Assembly (NCBI GenBank): GCA_019828545.1
Contig: JACVRA010000078.1
Span: 1 to 18,114 of the forward strand
Direction of reading: 5' to 3'
From: Paracamarosporium sp. OC-R06-R3
Taxonomy: Eukaryota > Ascomycota > Dothideomycetes > Pleosporales > Didymosphaeriaceae
Length of the DNA: 18,114 nt
How positions within the stretch are numbered: the stretch's first letter is position 1; every line of letters begins with the position of its first letter. The notes beneath the pieces were generated by a model. That model did not search any database. It had not been told where the DNA came from and worked only from the letters and a program-made list of their open reading frames with translations. This document shows, one piece after another, positions 1-9,244 of the stretch. The position numbers were made by a program, and so were the translations under genes.

Positions 1-2
1 AG

Positions 3-623
3 TTCTTACCAGCCTTTTACGCAGCCTATAAGTAGTTAATTACAAAGGAGAATATCTGCACAAGCTTTCGAGGCGCTGGCCTAGTCCTATACAATCTAGA
101 GGCAGTAATATCAAAGCTTGATGTAAAGCTTCGCACGCCAACGCCGCCTACGCCAGAGGTCACCCTCTGGGAAGCTAAAACACTAAGCAACGCGCGTGAG
201 CTAGATGCTTAATCAACATTGATTTGCAATAGGATTCAAAGACATAAGAGCTCATCGCCTGCTTCTATTATTGCAGCGCTTAACTAGCTTAAAAAAGGCG
301 CTGAGGTAATAGCGTACGAAAGTACGCTTATACGCGATTAGATTGCAAGGCTTAAGAAAATAAATAAGGCTGCCACAACGCGTAGAAAGCGTAAAAAGAA
401 GAGGATCTAATAGAAAGGCACCTTAACAAAGGTAGAGGCAGAGAATATTATTGCCTAAAGAGACGTTAAGTAGCAGCTAGAGGGGGAAACGCGCCAAGGC
501 AAGGCGTAATTAGGTATAAGTTGGTAGGCTTCAGCGCGCTGCAGCCACTGCAGGCAGACTGGCTATAACTTATAAACCTATAAAAAAGATACTATAGATA
601 CTCCTTAATCTAGTACAGCTTAA
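3..623 (+). pseudogene. Fot1/pogo-like transposase, C-terminal part, RIP-degraded
   Basis: One + strand frame starting at base 3 stays readable for about 620 nt and is broken only by TAA/TAG codons. It shows the usual end of Fot1/pogo transposases: a stretch reading FLPAFYAAYK, then FRGAGLVLYN with a following KLDVKLRTPTPP (end of the DDE domain). Next come an Arg/Lys-rich block (TTRRKRKKKR, near 378-405), a GTLTKVEAENI segment (near 420-450) and a C-terminal Cys/His patch CSHCRQTGYN (near 540-570). About a dozen in-frame stops fall at positions where the family usually has Gln, and no frameshift is seen, so decay was by RIP rather than indels. The probable original stop is TAA at 621-623. 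In the living element this protein cuts and rejoins the transposon at TA targets. Confidence 0.8.
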
Positions 624-689
624 ATATTATAATTATCTTATTACGTTATTAAGATAGATTACTGTAAAGGCGTAAAAAGTTAGTAGGGG

Positions 690-722
690 TGGCCGCTCGC
701 TTATAGTGGCCGCTTGCTTATA
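690..722 (+). repeat. Two tandem 16-17 bp GC-rich repeats at transposon end
   Basis: Two copies of a 16-bp word (690-705 and 707-722, period 17) differ at one base, C versus T, a change expected from RIP. They lie about 70 bp after the transposase stop and begin TGGCCGCT. Their position suits subterminal transposase-binding repeats or part of the terminal inverted repeat of the pogo-type element. The partner end is not in the window. Confidence 0.6.
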
Positions 723-735
723 AACACGTTATAAA

Positions 736-960
736 CTTTTAATAAATCTTTTATAATTTTTTATTATTTAAAGTTTTTATTTTATACTAAATAGAATAGT
801 TGTTAATATTTTTTAATTTATATAAATTATATAATATAATATTTAGTAGCTATTTTTATATATATAAAAGTTTTATTTAATTTTAATAATTTAATATTAA
901 TAATTCTAGCTTAAATTAAATTAATATTGATAGAGTATATAGATTAAAAGTAAAGTATTT
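736..960. other. AT-rich spacer, no gene seen
   Basis: This stretch is almost entirely A and T, with long T and A runs and hardly any CA or TG dinucleotides. It looks like RIP-mutated repeat sequence, but no family can be recognised. I see no gene, RNA or repeat unit in it. Confidence 0.5.
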
Positions 961-1240
961 TAGTATTACCTACGCATCACGTACACGAACAGGTTACGCG
1001 CACGGACACGTTACGCATAATACGACTTGGCGCTGGCAGTGCAGTAGGCTGTGAAATCCATTAGGCCGGGGTGGCAAACACGTTGTGGAGGCTGAGCTGG
1101 GCTTAGACACACACTCTTGGGCTAAACCCAACTACTTTGAATCGTTGTATGCGCTGTTTTAACTCTTGATTCCATTCCGGGTTCTTTCCTTGTCTTGCAC
1201 AGTCCCTCAGAGCCGATAAACTCGCAACGACATCGAAGGG
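961..1240 (+). promoter_or_regulatory. Upstream/promoter region of the NOV-HET gene
   Basis: Base composition returns to normal at about 970, some 270 bp before the start codon. The stretch holds a doubled GTTACGC word (993-999 and 1010-1016, 17 bp apart) and a pyrimidine-rich run from about 1169 to 1209, the kind of sequence that often surrounds transcription starts in filamentous ascomycetes. No convincing TATA box or CCAAT box is visible. The role is inferred from position only. Confidence 0.35.
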
Positions 1241-4200
1241 ATGGCAGCCCACATTGAGCTAGCAAAAAGACACATTGAAGAGATAAGATTGGGGCTTGAT
1301 TTTGAAGGAAGTCAAAAGCTCGTTTCCACCTTTACCAGGTCCCTCAATACGTCGGTTTACTCCAAACGCATTCTCGTGCTAGGCTGACTTGAACTCTAGT
1401 CTTGCTGATGAACTCTACGATTCATCTACCCACTTCCTTGATGAACTCCTGCAGAATGCAGATGACAACACATATGTATCTGAGCCCACAATAAGCCTCA
1501 AGTATCGGCCTGGATATCTTCAAATCGACAACAACGAGACTGGTTTCACGCGGGCTAACGTCGAGGCAATTTGTGACATCCGGAACAGCACAAAGTCTCA
1601 CAAAAGTTCTTCCGAACAATGGACTGGCGAAAAAGGAATTGGTTTCAAAAGCGTCTTCAAGGTTGCGGACGAAGTAACTATCCTTTCAGGGCCATATAGC
1701 TTCAAATTTGATAAACGCCAGCGTTTTGGGATGATAAACCCCATCTGGGTTGACCGCGACGAAGCGTCAATAACCGAGCATACGTCCATTGGATTAGCTC
1801 TCTCTCCGGATCTGGATATCCCGGAGCTTGTGCAACAACTGCGCAGTTTTGACCCCAAGCGACTGCTATTTCTCAGAAAGTTAAGAAGGATCAACATAGA
1901 AATTTTGTTTTCGCCGGGTCATTGTTGGAAGAGCAGCTTAAGCAGAAGCGACAAAGTGAATAAAGATGGCTCCTGCTTGCGAACTGTGAGCTCTGATGAA
2001 CTTGAGGAGAGTTTTTTTGTCCATAAACACCGTGTATACAACCTTCCCCAGGAGGCGAAGCGGCCGGGTCGCACCCATTCCGACCTATACCTTGCGTTCC
2101 CCCTTACCGGGATAGGTGCTACTCTACAACCTCAAAAGGTCTATGCATATTTACCAATCCACGATTACGGTCTGCAGGTAAGCTCCTATATCACCCTTAA
2201 ATATGGCCATGCTCAGATAAGCAGTTCTCGCTCAACGGGGATTTCCTTCTCACTGCCAATCGGCAACTCATCGACAAGTCATCAAAATGGAATATTGCGC
2301 TACGAGATGCCCTTCCAAATGCTTTTATGGAAGCGATAAGATATTTCGCCGCAGAAAAAGGCCCCATGATGTTCGCCTGGCCTAACTATATCCCTATCAA
2401 AGCTCGCTCCTTCTTTCAGCCCGCCTTGTTATCGATCTTGCCGAAGATCAGGGAAGCTCAAATCTTAAGATCAAGCTCAAAAGGCAGCAGGGATACATTT
2501 AAGCCTGAGGCTCTGGTGTATGTCGACCTTGAAAGGTATACGAACGACGACGGAGCTCCGTTTACTCTGAAAGGTCCTGCAGATACCCGATATCTATCCC
2601 CCGAGTACCCGGCACACATAGTTGCTCCTCTTTGCGAACTCGGTGTTCAGCGAATGACTGATGAGCAATTTCTTTTTGATTTAGAATCGATGATTGTGGA
2701 TGATCGTGACGCGTTTTGGACGAAGCCAACGCATTGGCATTCCCGTCTTGCCACAGCTTTGCTGCCTCTAGCAGCCGAGCCACACCTTCTGAAAAAGCTA
2801 AAAAGCCTTCCTATTATTCCACTCGCGAACGGAGGCCCCTGGGAATCCGGTGATTCTACTTGCCGGCCCTTCTTTCTACCTAATCCCCAATCCTCTCCCC
2901 ATCCCACTGTCGCCGATTTCTCAACTCAGAGAGAGAAGGTACGGGCCGCTCCTCAAAATGTCCCAAAGGTGGGATTCAGCACAAAGAATCTGCCATCAGG
3001 CCTTGAGATTGTTCATCAGGATGCAATAGACGACAATTCACGGAGGGCCCTTTTGATTGCATTGGGAATTGAGACGATAAATGTAACGCGGGTGTGTGAG
3101 CACATATGTTCCTCGCACGCGTCTAGGTCATTCAACCCTGACCAATGGACTGTCGAACAGCTCCTTTCACATGCTATTTATCTCTATCAGGCGAATTGGC
3201 GGCCTCCCAACGGTATAAACCTATGGTTTGCAACATCTGGAGGTGGCCGTGCCAAGGGGTCGACCTGTTATTTCGCTGGAGCTTCTGTTGGCCCTCCAAA
3301 CTCCGCCCATACCAGAATCTTCGAAAAGCTCAGATCATGTCGGCCTATCATACATGACGCTTATCTGGCTGATTCAACAACAGGTTGGAGGACTTTCTTG
3401 ATGACAAGTCTACACCTGTCTGCAATTCCACGCCTCATTCAAAGAGATGGCAACACCCAAGAGGGGCCCTTCGAAATTTGCGACGACTTCAGGATACTCT
3501 TCCGTGATTGTGCTGTTGCGGACGTTCTTCGCGTTCTTTGCGACAACTGGCAGGATTATTCGGTATATCTCGAGCCTGGTCCCACGAATCTAGACGAGAT
3601 TGACCCGGTGGAGTCAAAACGGCGATTATTGCAGACTATTAAAGAGTTCCAGGTTGACACTCTTGACGGATCATCAAAATTGTCCGAAACGATTCTCCGT
3701 GGAGTGGACTCCTACTTGGACGAGAAGTGTCCAAATCTTCCGGTCCTGGATGTTGGTCACCCCGTGGATAATCCAATGCGGCGCAAGCTTGCACTATTTC
3801 ATATCAGCGTGGAAGCTGGGTTGGACTATTACCTGTCATGTCTGCGATACTTGCGGACTTTGAGAGAAGGTCTCGACGAAAAGATCGTGTCACATATCTA
3901 TGGGCAGCTCCAGGCTCGATATGACGATAACGACGACGTCAGGGATACAACAAAGTAAGCAGAATCTATTGTACAAGAAACATAACTGATCGTTCACAGT
4001 AAGGTGCTTGCCGCTGAAGAGTTAGTTTACATCAAATCAATCTCTCCAAAAACCACGAAGCCGATAGGTTGGTGCACTCTCCATGAATGTATGCAAAGGA
4101 ACATAGATCTTGAGTCGGAGTATCCCCAGAGTAAAGACCTTTTCAAATGGTTACTCGCCCATGGCAAAGTGAACATTAAATCTCCCGTCGCGAGAGCCCT

Positions 4201-7200
4201 CCTGGTTAGTAAAGCGTGCAAGCTATCGGAGATATTAGACATCTTTAAAGACATCAGCAATGCCTTGGACAACATGAGTAAGGCGTCTCGATACAAGGCG
4301 ATCAAGCCACTTCTCATGAAGCCGATCTTTCCTGTCAGCCTACCAGGAAGCGTGCTGTCTTATGATAGACTCGCTACGCATGAAGATTCATCATGGTTCA
4401 TTGGAGATCGGCCGCATTTGCGGAAGAGTTTTGAGGGCAAGATACCACTATTGGCTTTCAGTGTCGTGGACATCGAAGACATCAATGTCTTTCTTCAAAC
4501 TTTGGGGGTAGAGTCACGGACTTTGTCGAAGAATGTATCCTCGAAGACCTCGCCGAAGGGTACATTATCATTCAGTAGAAGCAGCACCCTGGCATTGCAT
4601 GCTCGATTGCGTTTCATTAATTTGTAAGTAAAAAACTAAAATCATGTCGACCTGAGCTATGCTGGTCGGTGATATGCAAATACGCCAAACAACGAAACTA
4701 ATGGCTTTCCATAAAATAGATTGGTTTCAGGTTCCAGATCAGAAAAGGATCGCATCATGAAGACCCTGGCGTCGTGTACCGTTTTCATCGCGACCCGTAT
4801 CGACCGAGTCCTCGAGCTAAGGGTGAAGGATGCTATCTATAAGGGCAGGCCGGCGAAAGGATACGTGCATACCGTACCGACAGATGATGTGCTCAAGATA
4901 TTCCTCGCGGAGGAAGATTCTCGCACGAGCCGTTCTTTCCTTTGTCTAGCAGATACATTGGCCAGGTTCTGCAATATCGAACGAAATGACTTGCACTCGA
5001 AGTTACTCTACATGGCATTGAGTGACAAAAGTCTTTCCGAAATCCAGGCTGATTTCGAGTTCGATGGCTTCAATGTGACCGTGGACACCAAAAAAGGTGA
5101 AAAAAGAACACTCCCATTTTAGTCCTCCAAACTAACAAACTTCAAAGGCCGTGGGAAGACCAAGAGCAAGGCTTCAACATATGCTGCCCGCTCTGGGCAT
5201 AAGTTGAAGATACCGAATCCTTGGCTGAGCAGACAGGATGAAGATGATGATGAGTCAGATGACAATGGCGGCGTACCTGTTGAGAGTACTGGGGAGACGC
5301 GTAAAGTGGCCGACAAGCGAATGCATGACCGAAGAATCGAAATGATGCCAATCGAATCGTCCGAGCAGCCTCCGACCGTTGGGTTGGTAAAATGTACGGA
5401 CTTGGATCCGAACGATACACTGCAATTTGTCGGGCAGTATGCAACGTCAATATTCTTTGAAGAGAATCTAAGAGGGCATTTCCAACCGAAAAAGCATTGG
5501 ATAAGTGAAATTCGCACCAGGGCTGGATTAGATCCTCCTAACCCGTCCCGCCATGGTGCATCTTTTACATTCTCCGATCATGGAATATCAAAGGCATTCA
5601 CGGACTTCCTAGTTAGTGAGGGCTACGCTGGGGCATCGCTCTGGGCCAACCATTCACCAAAGTACCACTTTATTGTTGCCCCATCGGCTGGAGATTGGCG
5701 GGTGCCTTTTGCCTGGACTACGGACTATCTTGAAATGGTATGCCCGTTTATTCCTTGTTCCGTCTGCTCTCTCTTATAATGAGATTATTAACGAAATTTA
5801 CAGATGAGGAATCTCCAATTGTCAAGGACAACAGTCAAGAAGCCCAAGGACGTGCTAGTCTTGATACGCATCAGCAGCATTTACACTGAGCCATGTTTCC
5901 ATCTTTTTGTAGATCCCTGGAGTCTTGTCACTGCCGGCCACTTTACCTTGCCTGAGACCGCTAGCTTCCAAGCCGTCATTGACCCTCTCAGTCTCGCTCT
6001 TTCCGATATGTTTGAAATCCCGGAAGACACTTATCGCCGCCAAATTATCAAGAAATATGACATGGGTGTACACAAGTACGCTGAAAACGACACGAAATCT
6101 CATAATTCAGTCAAAGATGTAGATGTGCAGCTTACCTTTGTCAATGGATTCAAGACTGCTCCACATTTTGACAAGAAGAATTTGGCAACCAGCATATCTG
6201 TTTCACAGTTGGTGTCTTCTGCCACCCTTGGAATTTACGGTGCCAACAAGTTTCCCTCATCATGGCACTCCTCGTCGCCATCAGCGCCACATAATAGCGG
6301 TATATTTCAAGTACGCAGTCCAGTGACAGAGTGCATTTGCCCTGGGTGCCAAGTAATAACACAACACATACCTATTCGGCCCAACCAAGAGCCAAAGCCA
6401 CCTTCCAAAGCTGGGCAAATTTTTCCACCCAATTCTCCGCCGTCGGCTTCTTTCAATCCTGGCATTTATTACCCAGGAAACAGTGCGCAGTTCTATATGT
6501 CCAATGTTGCTCAATTTCCCCAGCTCTACCCGATGGGCACTGGCTACTTCTCAAATCAGAACACTATAGCATTCAACCCGGTAATGCGCACGGAAATTTC
6601 GCAGACACATGGAAGCACATGTGCGAATTGGCCCAATTACACCGGATACTATGCCTTGAACGAGTCTACAAATCGTAGCCGGCCCAACGCAATCCCCATT
6701 CGAAAGCCACAGCCCGACCCCTCACCTCATCCGAAAAATTGGAGCCTCCGCCAATGGATACCTGATGATGATGTTTCTTATTCATATTCCCCTCTCAAAG
6801 CTGACCGGTTCCGTCTGTTCGTACTGTTTCCCGGGGATAAAGACTCTGCTATAAGTGGAGCGATCTGCGAACATGATCTTGATGGGAGCACTCCATATCA
6901 AAGCCTTTCCTACACTTGGGGCCCTCCAAATCAACAAAAACACAAAATCTGGACACCAGGAGGATATTTATATGTGAAAGAATCTCTTCATGCTGTTTTG
7001 AAAAGGCTCCGTCCGCCAGATGGTCCGCTCGTACTGTGGATAGATGCGATCTGTATCAACCAATCAAACGACCTCGAGAAGAGAGATCAAATCCGACTTC
7101 TTCCAAGGATCTTTCAGGGCGCGACCTGCACGTTAGCCCTTGTGGGAGCTGATGAAAACAGCGATGCAGCCATCGAGATGCTGATGCAAGTCCGTGCCAA

Positions 7201-8566
7201 ACAGGTCTATGGGCTTGAGTCGGACGAGTGGCCAAAAAATCTGAAAAAGCCTGCTCACTGGATCGAACGGTCGATGCCACCTCCCAACGATTCGATTTGG
7301 CGGTGGGTAGAGGCATTCTTCAATCGGAACTGGTTCCGAAGAGCATGGATCATTCAGGAGGCCATAGCCGCTCCAACCGTCCAAATGGTGTGCGGAAAGT
7401 GGAGTATCGACTGGAACGACCTCTTCTTCGCCATGGAACTCGTCGAAAAGGAGCTGGAAGAGACGAAGAATATCGATCGCGACGCCTGGAAGCCCTTCAT
7501 GACTCTCTCGGAAATGAGAGAGTACCAAGCCCGAGGAGATAGCTGGTCTCTTTTTCTTCTACTTGAGACGTTTCGACACGTGAAGGCCACGCTCATGCGC
7601 GATCGGTTTTTCTCCTTGCTTGGTTTGGCATCCGACGGGAACCTCCAAGAGTTTGATCCAGACTATAGCTCAACAACCTCGTTCGAAGAGATAGTTTGTA
7701 GATTCGCCGGAGCTTTTGTCAGTCAAGGATATGGAATACAGATGCTTCACCGGGCAGGCATGGATGCTCATCCGGGTCGCTTCCCATCCTGGATACCAGA
7801 CTGGACAAGTCAAAAGCCCGACAGCATCAGTAGCGATTCCTGGGAACGTGGAAATATGTGGGCAGCATCGGGTGACACAGTGCCCGACATCAGCGTTCTT
7901 CCAGGAGCCGCCGATACGATTTGTGTTCGTGGAATAATGGCCGACGAAATAACACACATCAGTCGATCTTCCAATCAGACCAAGGAGCCAAGTCGGCTCG
8001 CGCAGTACTTCAAAGAGATTGACTCAATGATAGATACGCATCTGGAGAAAGGATGGACTCCAACTAGCCGCAATGCCATGAAATGGCGCGTGCCTATCGC
8101 AGACGCAACGAATCCGAAGATAGCCACTGCTGGGGGTGTCAATCTTCATGAGTCCTACAAAGCGCTTCGCAAGGTATTGAAGAGTATCAGACACCATAGC
8201 GCAAAAGAGGCACAGTACTTGACACAGGACGGTAGCACTGCCTCATCTTCGCCCGAGACCGAAGATACAACCCCTGGTGTGAAGGAGAAAAGCTTGAGCT
8301 ACTACAACGTGTTGCAGGACAAAATCGAAGGTTGGAGATTTTTCACCACCAAAAACGGGCTATGTGGTATCGCCCCATGGCAGGCGGAAGTAGGAGATGC
8401 TATATGTGTAGTTGCTGGAGGAGATATCCCCTTCCTTATGCGCAAGAGTACCCATGCTGAAGCGCAGAAGTATTGGCTGATTGGAGAATGCTATACATTT
8501 GGAATGATGCGAGGCCAAGCATTGCAAGGAATGGAAGATGCATGGGGCATTGTGGAATTGCATTAG
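1241..8566 (+). CDS. GHKL (HSP90-like) ATPase / NO VEIN-like protein fused to a HET domain
   Basis: Seven exons: 1241-1350 (or 1241-1338), 1400-2177, 2225-3954, 4000-4623, 4720-5096, 5148-5737, 5804-8566; about 2,323 (or 2,319) residues. All internal exons are open and all joins keep frame. Order: N-terminal helix; sacsin/NO VEIN-type HSP90-like ATPase (N-box ELLQNADDN near residue 52, DNNETGF near 80, glycine loop GEKGIGFKSVF near 113); long NO VEIN-like body, including AYLPIHDYGLQ/FSLNGDFLLTANR across intron 2; acidic patch (DEDDDESDD); NO VEIN C-terminal domain (about 1300-1455); Pro/Asn/Tyr-rich linker; HET domain (about 1767-1925) with LSYTWG and LWIDAICINQ; het-6-like tail. HET domains promote cell death in heterokaryon incompatibility, and GHKL ATPases act as nucleotide-driven switches, so a sensor-effector role is inferred. 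The start at 1241 is the first in-frame ATG (purine at -3, G at +4). The first intron is uncertain. Nothing suggests decay. Confidence 0.85.
1339..1399 (+). other. Intron 1 (position uncertain: donor 1339 or 1351)
   Basis: The frame opened by ATG 1241 meets TGA at 1385, and the ATPase frame begins after a stop at 1380-1382, so the two must be joined by splicing. CTGAC at 1384-1388 is a good branch site, and the first AG after it is CTCTAG ending at 1399. Only two GT positions upstream keep frame with that acceptor: 1339 (61-nt intron, GTCCCT) and 1351 (49-nt intron, GTCGGT). Both are weak donors. The 1351 choice gives SLNT-LADELY, the closer fit to the family. A single extra G near 1382-1383 would be the alternative (a frameshift). 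Confidence 0.55.
1416..1678 (+). other. HSP90-like (GHKL) nucleotide-binding core of the NOV-HET protein
   Basis: The three ATP-site signatures of the sacsin/NO VEIN branch follow in order and are intact. The N-box has Glu and Asn in ELLQNADDN (from 1443), the first glycine-containing loop reads DNNETGF (about 1527-1547), and the second reads GEKGIGF (about 1626-1646), preceded by STK. In GHKL enzymes the Asn of the N-box holds magnesium and the glycine loops form the ATP lid. Nothing is missing, so ATP binding is likely; hydrolysis cannot be judged from sequence. Confidence 0.85.
2178..2224 (+). other. Intron 2, 47 nt, phase 0
   Basis: GTAAGC donor and AAGCAG acceptor. Removal joins ...IHDYGLQ to FSLNGDFLLTANR, restoring a motif conserved in fungal NO VEIN-like proteins. 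The nearer GCTCAG ending at 2216 would leave a 39-nt intron and the wrong frame. No clear CTRAY branch site is seen. Confidence 0.88.
3955..3999 (+). other. Intron 3, 45 nt
   Basis: GTAAGC donor, CTGAT branch site at 3986-3990 and TTCACAG acceptor. It removes the TAA at 3956-3958 and joins frame 2 to frame 2 through a split AA|T codon, continuing into KVLAAEELVYIK. Confidence 0.9.
4624..4719 (+). other. Intron 4, 96 nt
   Basis: GTAAGT donor, CTAAT branch site at 4698-4702, and AAATAG acceptor, the first AG after the branch. The prettier TTTCAG ending at 4730 would shift the frame, so it is rejected. The join reads LHARLRFINL-LVSGSRSEKDR, which fits the family pattern. Confidence 0.82.
5097..5147 (+). 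other. Intron 5, 51 nt
   Basis: GTGAAA donor, a perfect CTAAC branch site at 5132-5136 and TTCAAAG acceptor. The split codon G|GC gives Gly, and the frame runs on into RGKTKSKAS. It removes the stop at 5120-5122. Confidence 0.88.
5433..5950 (+). other. NO VEIN C-terminal (DUF3883-like) domain, split by intron 6
   Basis: The domain spans the end of exon 6 and the start of exon 7. Visible landmarks are KKHWISEIRTRAGL, the PSRHGASFTFSDHGISKAF stretch (about 5546-5602), then YHFIV and VPFAWTTDYLEM, followed after the splice by VLVLIRISSIY and HLFVDPWSLVTAG. This order matches the C-terminal domain of plant and fungal NO VEIN-like proteins, which resembles endonuclease-fold domains but has no confirmed activity. 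Because its second half lies on the same exon as the HET domain, the two halves cannot belong to separate genes. Confidence 0.7.
5738..5803 (+). other. Intron 6, 66 nt, phase 0
   Basis: GTATGC donor, TTAAC branch-like site at 5788-5792 and TTTACAG acceptor, the first AG after it. Exon 7 happens to begin with an ATG codon (5804), which could mislead gene callers into starting a separate gene there. The join YLEM-MRNLQLSR keeps the NO VEIN C-terminal domain whole. Confidence 0.88.
6895..7375 (+). other. HET (heterokaryon incompatibility) domain
   Basis: All three classical HET blocks are present and spaced as usual: YQSLSYTWGPP (from 6895), LWIDAICINQSNDLEKRDQI (about 7033-7092) and FRRAWIIQEA (about 7336-7365). 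The lead-in SYSPLKADRFRLFVLFPG (about 6777-6834) and the tail are those of full het-6-like proteins: FFTTKNGLCGIAPW, GDAICVVAGG and the IGECYTFGMMRGQAL end. In Neurospora and Podospora this domain drives cell death after non-self recognition, and remote similarity to TIR domains has been proposed. It appears intact. Confidence 0.92.
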
Positions 8567-8619
8567 GAGGTTTATTATTAAGGGATGTTTTTTTCCAATA
8601 TATAAAAGTAGTTGTAAAT

Positions 8620-8840
8620 AGGCTGGTAAATGGGTAGGGTATACCCAGAGGTTAGGTAGGGGTTGGGTTCGGGGTGGTCCAAGCGTGGGTAGGGTTAAGG
8701 TTAGGTTGGTCAAAGCTTGGGTGAAGGTAGGGTAGGGGTAGTCAAAGCGTTAGGTAGGGGTAGGGTAGGGGTAGTCAAAGCGTTAGGTAGGGGTAGAGTA
8801 GGGGTAGTCAAAGCATTAGGTAGAGGTAAGGTAGGTATAC
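8620..8840 (+). repeat. G-rich minisatellite, period 32-33 bp, about five copies
   Basis: The word GTCAAAGC (GTCCAAGC in the first copy) recurs at 8677, 8709, 8741, 8774 and 8807, giving spacings of 32, 32, 33 and 33. The spacers are made of TAGGTAGGGG and GGGTAGGGG words. The array begins about 55 bp after the stop of the NOV-HET gene and may lie in its 3' untranslated region. The first copies are more diverged. The G-runs resemble, but are not, TTAGGG telomere repeats. Confidence 0.85.
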
Positions 8841-9020
8841 CTACTAGGTTGTTTATAAATAATTGTTTAATTACAAAGTTTTATCACAGTATTATTGTTT
8901 AGAATGTATTTAAAAGGTATATTCCTACTTAGTAAGACCTACCTTAACCCTATTATATAAGACCCTACCCCTACCTAATGCATTAATGACTTCTACTTAA
9001 CCTCTACCTAATGCATTGAT
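8841..9020. repeat. Spacer, then minisatellite family in reverse orientation
   Basis: From 8841 to about 8930 the sequence is AT-rich and plain. From about 8931 the same minisatellite words appear as their complement (CCCTACC, CTACCTAATGCATT twice, near 8974 and 9006), so part of the array is inverted with respect to 8677-8840. No gene is seen. Confidence 0.6.
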
Positions 9021-9214
9021 AACCTCTACCTAACCCCTACCTAAAAAAAGTACTAAAAATCTAGGTAGGGGTTGAGTAGAGGTTAGGTAGCCTTAGGCTG
9101 GCAAATGGGTAGGGGTTAAAGTAAGGTAGAGGTCTTACGTAAGACTACCCAACCCCTATCTAACCCCTACCTAGATTTTTAGTACTTTTTTTAAGTAGGG
9201 GTTAGGTAGAGGTT
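9021..9214. repeat. Fold-back inverted repeat, 53-bp arms, 88-bp loop
   Basis: Arms 9021-9073 and 9162-9214 are reverse complements at 52 of 53 positions; the one difference is G/A. The arms consist of the G/C-rich minisatellite word around an A7/T7 core with AGTACT. The loop holds a perfect 14-bp palindrome (9132-9145) and a near-copy of the 8620-8639 word at 9095-9114. It may be an element terminus, a rearranged minisatellite or a hairpin-forming site. Confidence 0.85.
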
Positions 9215-9244
9215 GTATAGACTAGAGGTAAGGTAAGGGTTATT

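Larger units (their letters stand above)
1..735 (+). mobile_element. 3' part of a Fot1/pogo-type DNA transposon, RIP-mutated
   Basis: The segment holds the C-terminal half of a pogo-family transposase followed by a short 3' tail ending in two GC-rich 17-bp-period repeats (690-722), which look like subterminal or terminal repeats. The left end lies outside the window, so the other terminal inverted repeat cannot be compared. The right boundary near 725-735 is an estimate, set where the GC-rich repeats give way to nearly pure A/T sequence. Stop codons sit where Gln codons are expected, the usual product of CpA to TpA change by RIP. The element is certainly inactive. The family call is firm from the protein; the exact edge is not. 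Confidence 0.75.

Noticed and set aside
1355..1382. A 28-nt first intron with donor GTTTAC and acceptor GTGCTAG
   Set aside because: It keeps the frame but is shorter than fungal introns are known to be; a branch site and AG further on fit better.
4501..4580. Alternative frame reading DFVEECILEDLAEGYIII as the true continuation of exon 4
   Set aside because: It runs into TAG at once, while the chosen frame matches the family pattern LGVESRTLSK and leads to a good intron donor.
4720..4732. TTTCAG ending at 4730 as acceptor of intron 4
   Set aside because: It would put the next exon out of frame. The AG at 4719 is the first after the branch site and keeps the frame.
1422..7957. Various reverse-strand and off-frame open frames of 60-130 codons inside the gene
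   Set aside because: All lie opposite or across well-supported exons and show no domain, start context or neighbour that would support them.
5804..8566. A separate HET gene starting at ATG 5804
   Set aside because: ATG 5804 is directly behind a good intron acceptor, and the codons after it complete the NO VEIN C-terminal domain begun on the previous exon.
8360..8713. Reverse-strand open frame overlapping the 3' end of the NOV-HET gene
   Set aside because: Antisense of the HET tail and 3' region, without recognisable domains; its openness follows from the gene and repeat on the other strand.
8677..8840. CRISPR-like array
   Set aside because: The units are tandem without distinct spacers, and the genome is clearly fungal.
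8717..8902. Open frame encoding 11-residue repeats (GRGRVGVVKAL)
   Set aside because: It is the G-rich minisatellite read in frame; the 33-bp period is a multiple of three, so any frame stays open. No gene context.
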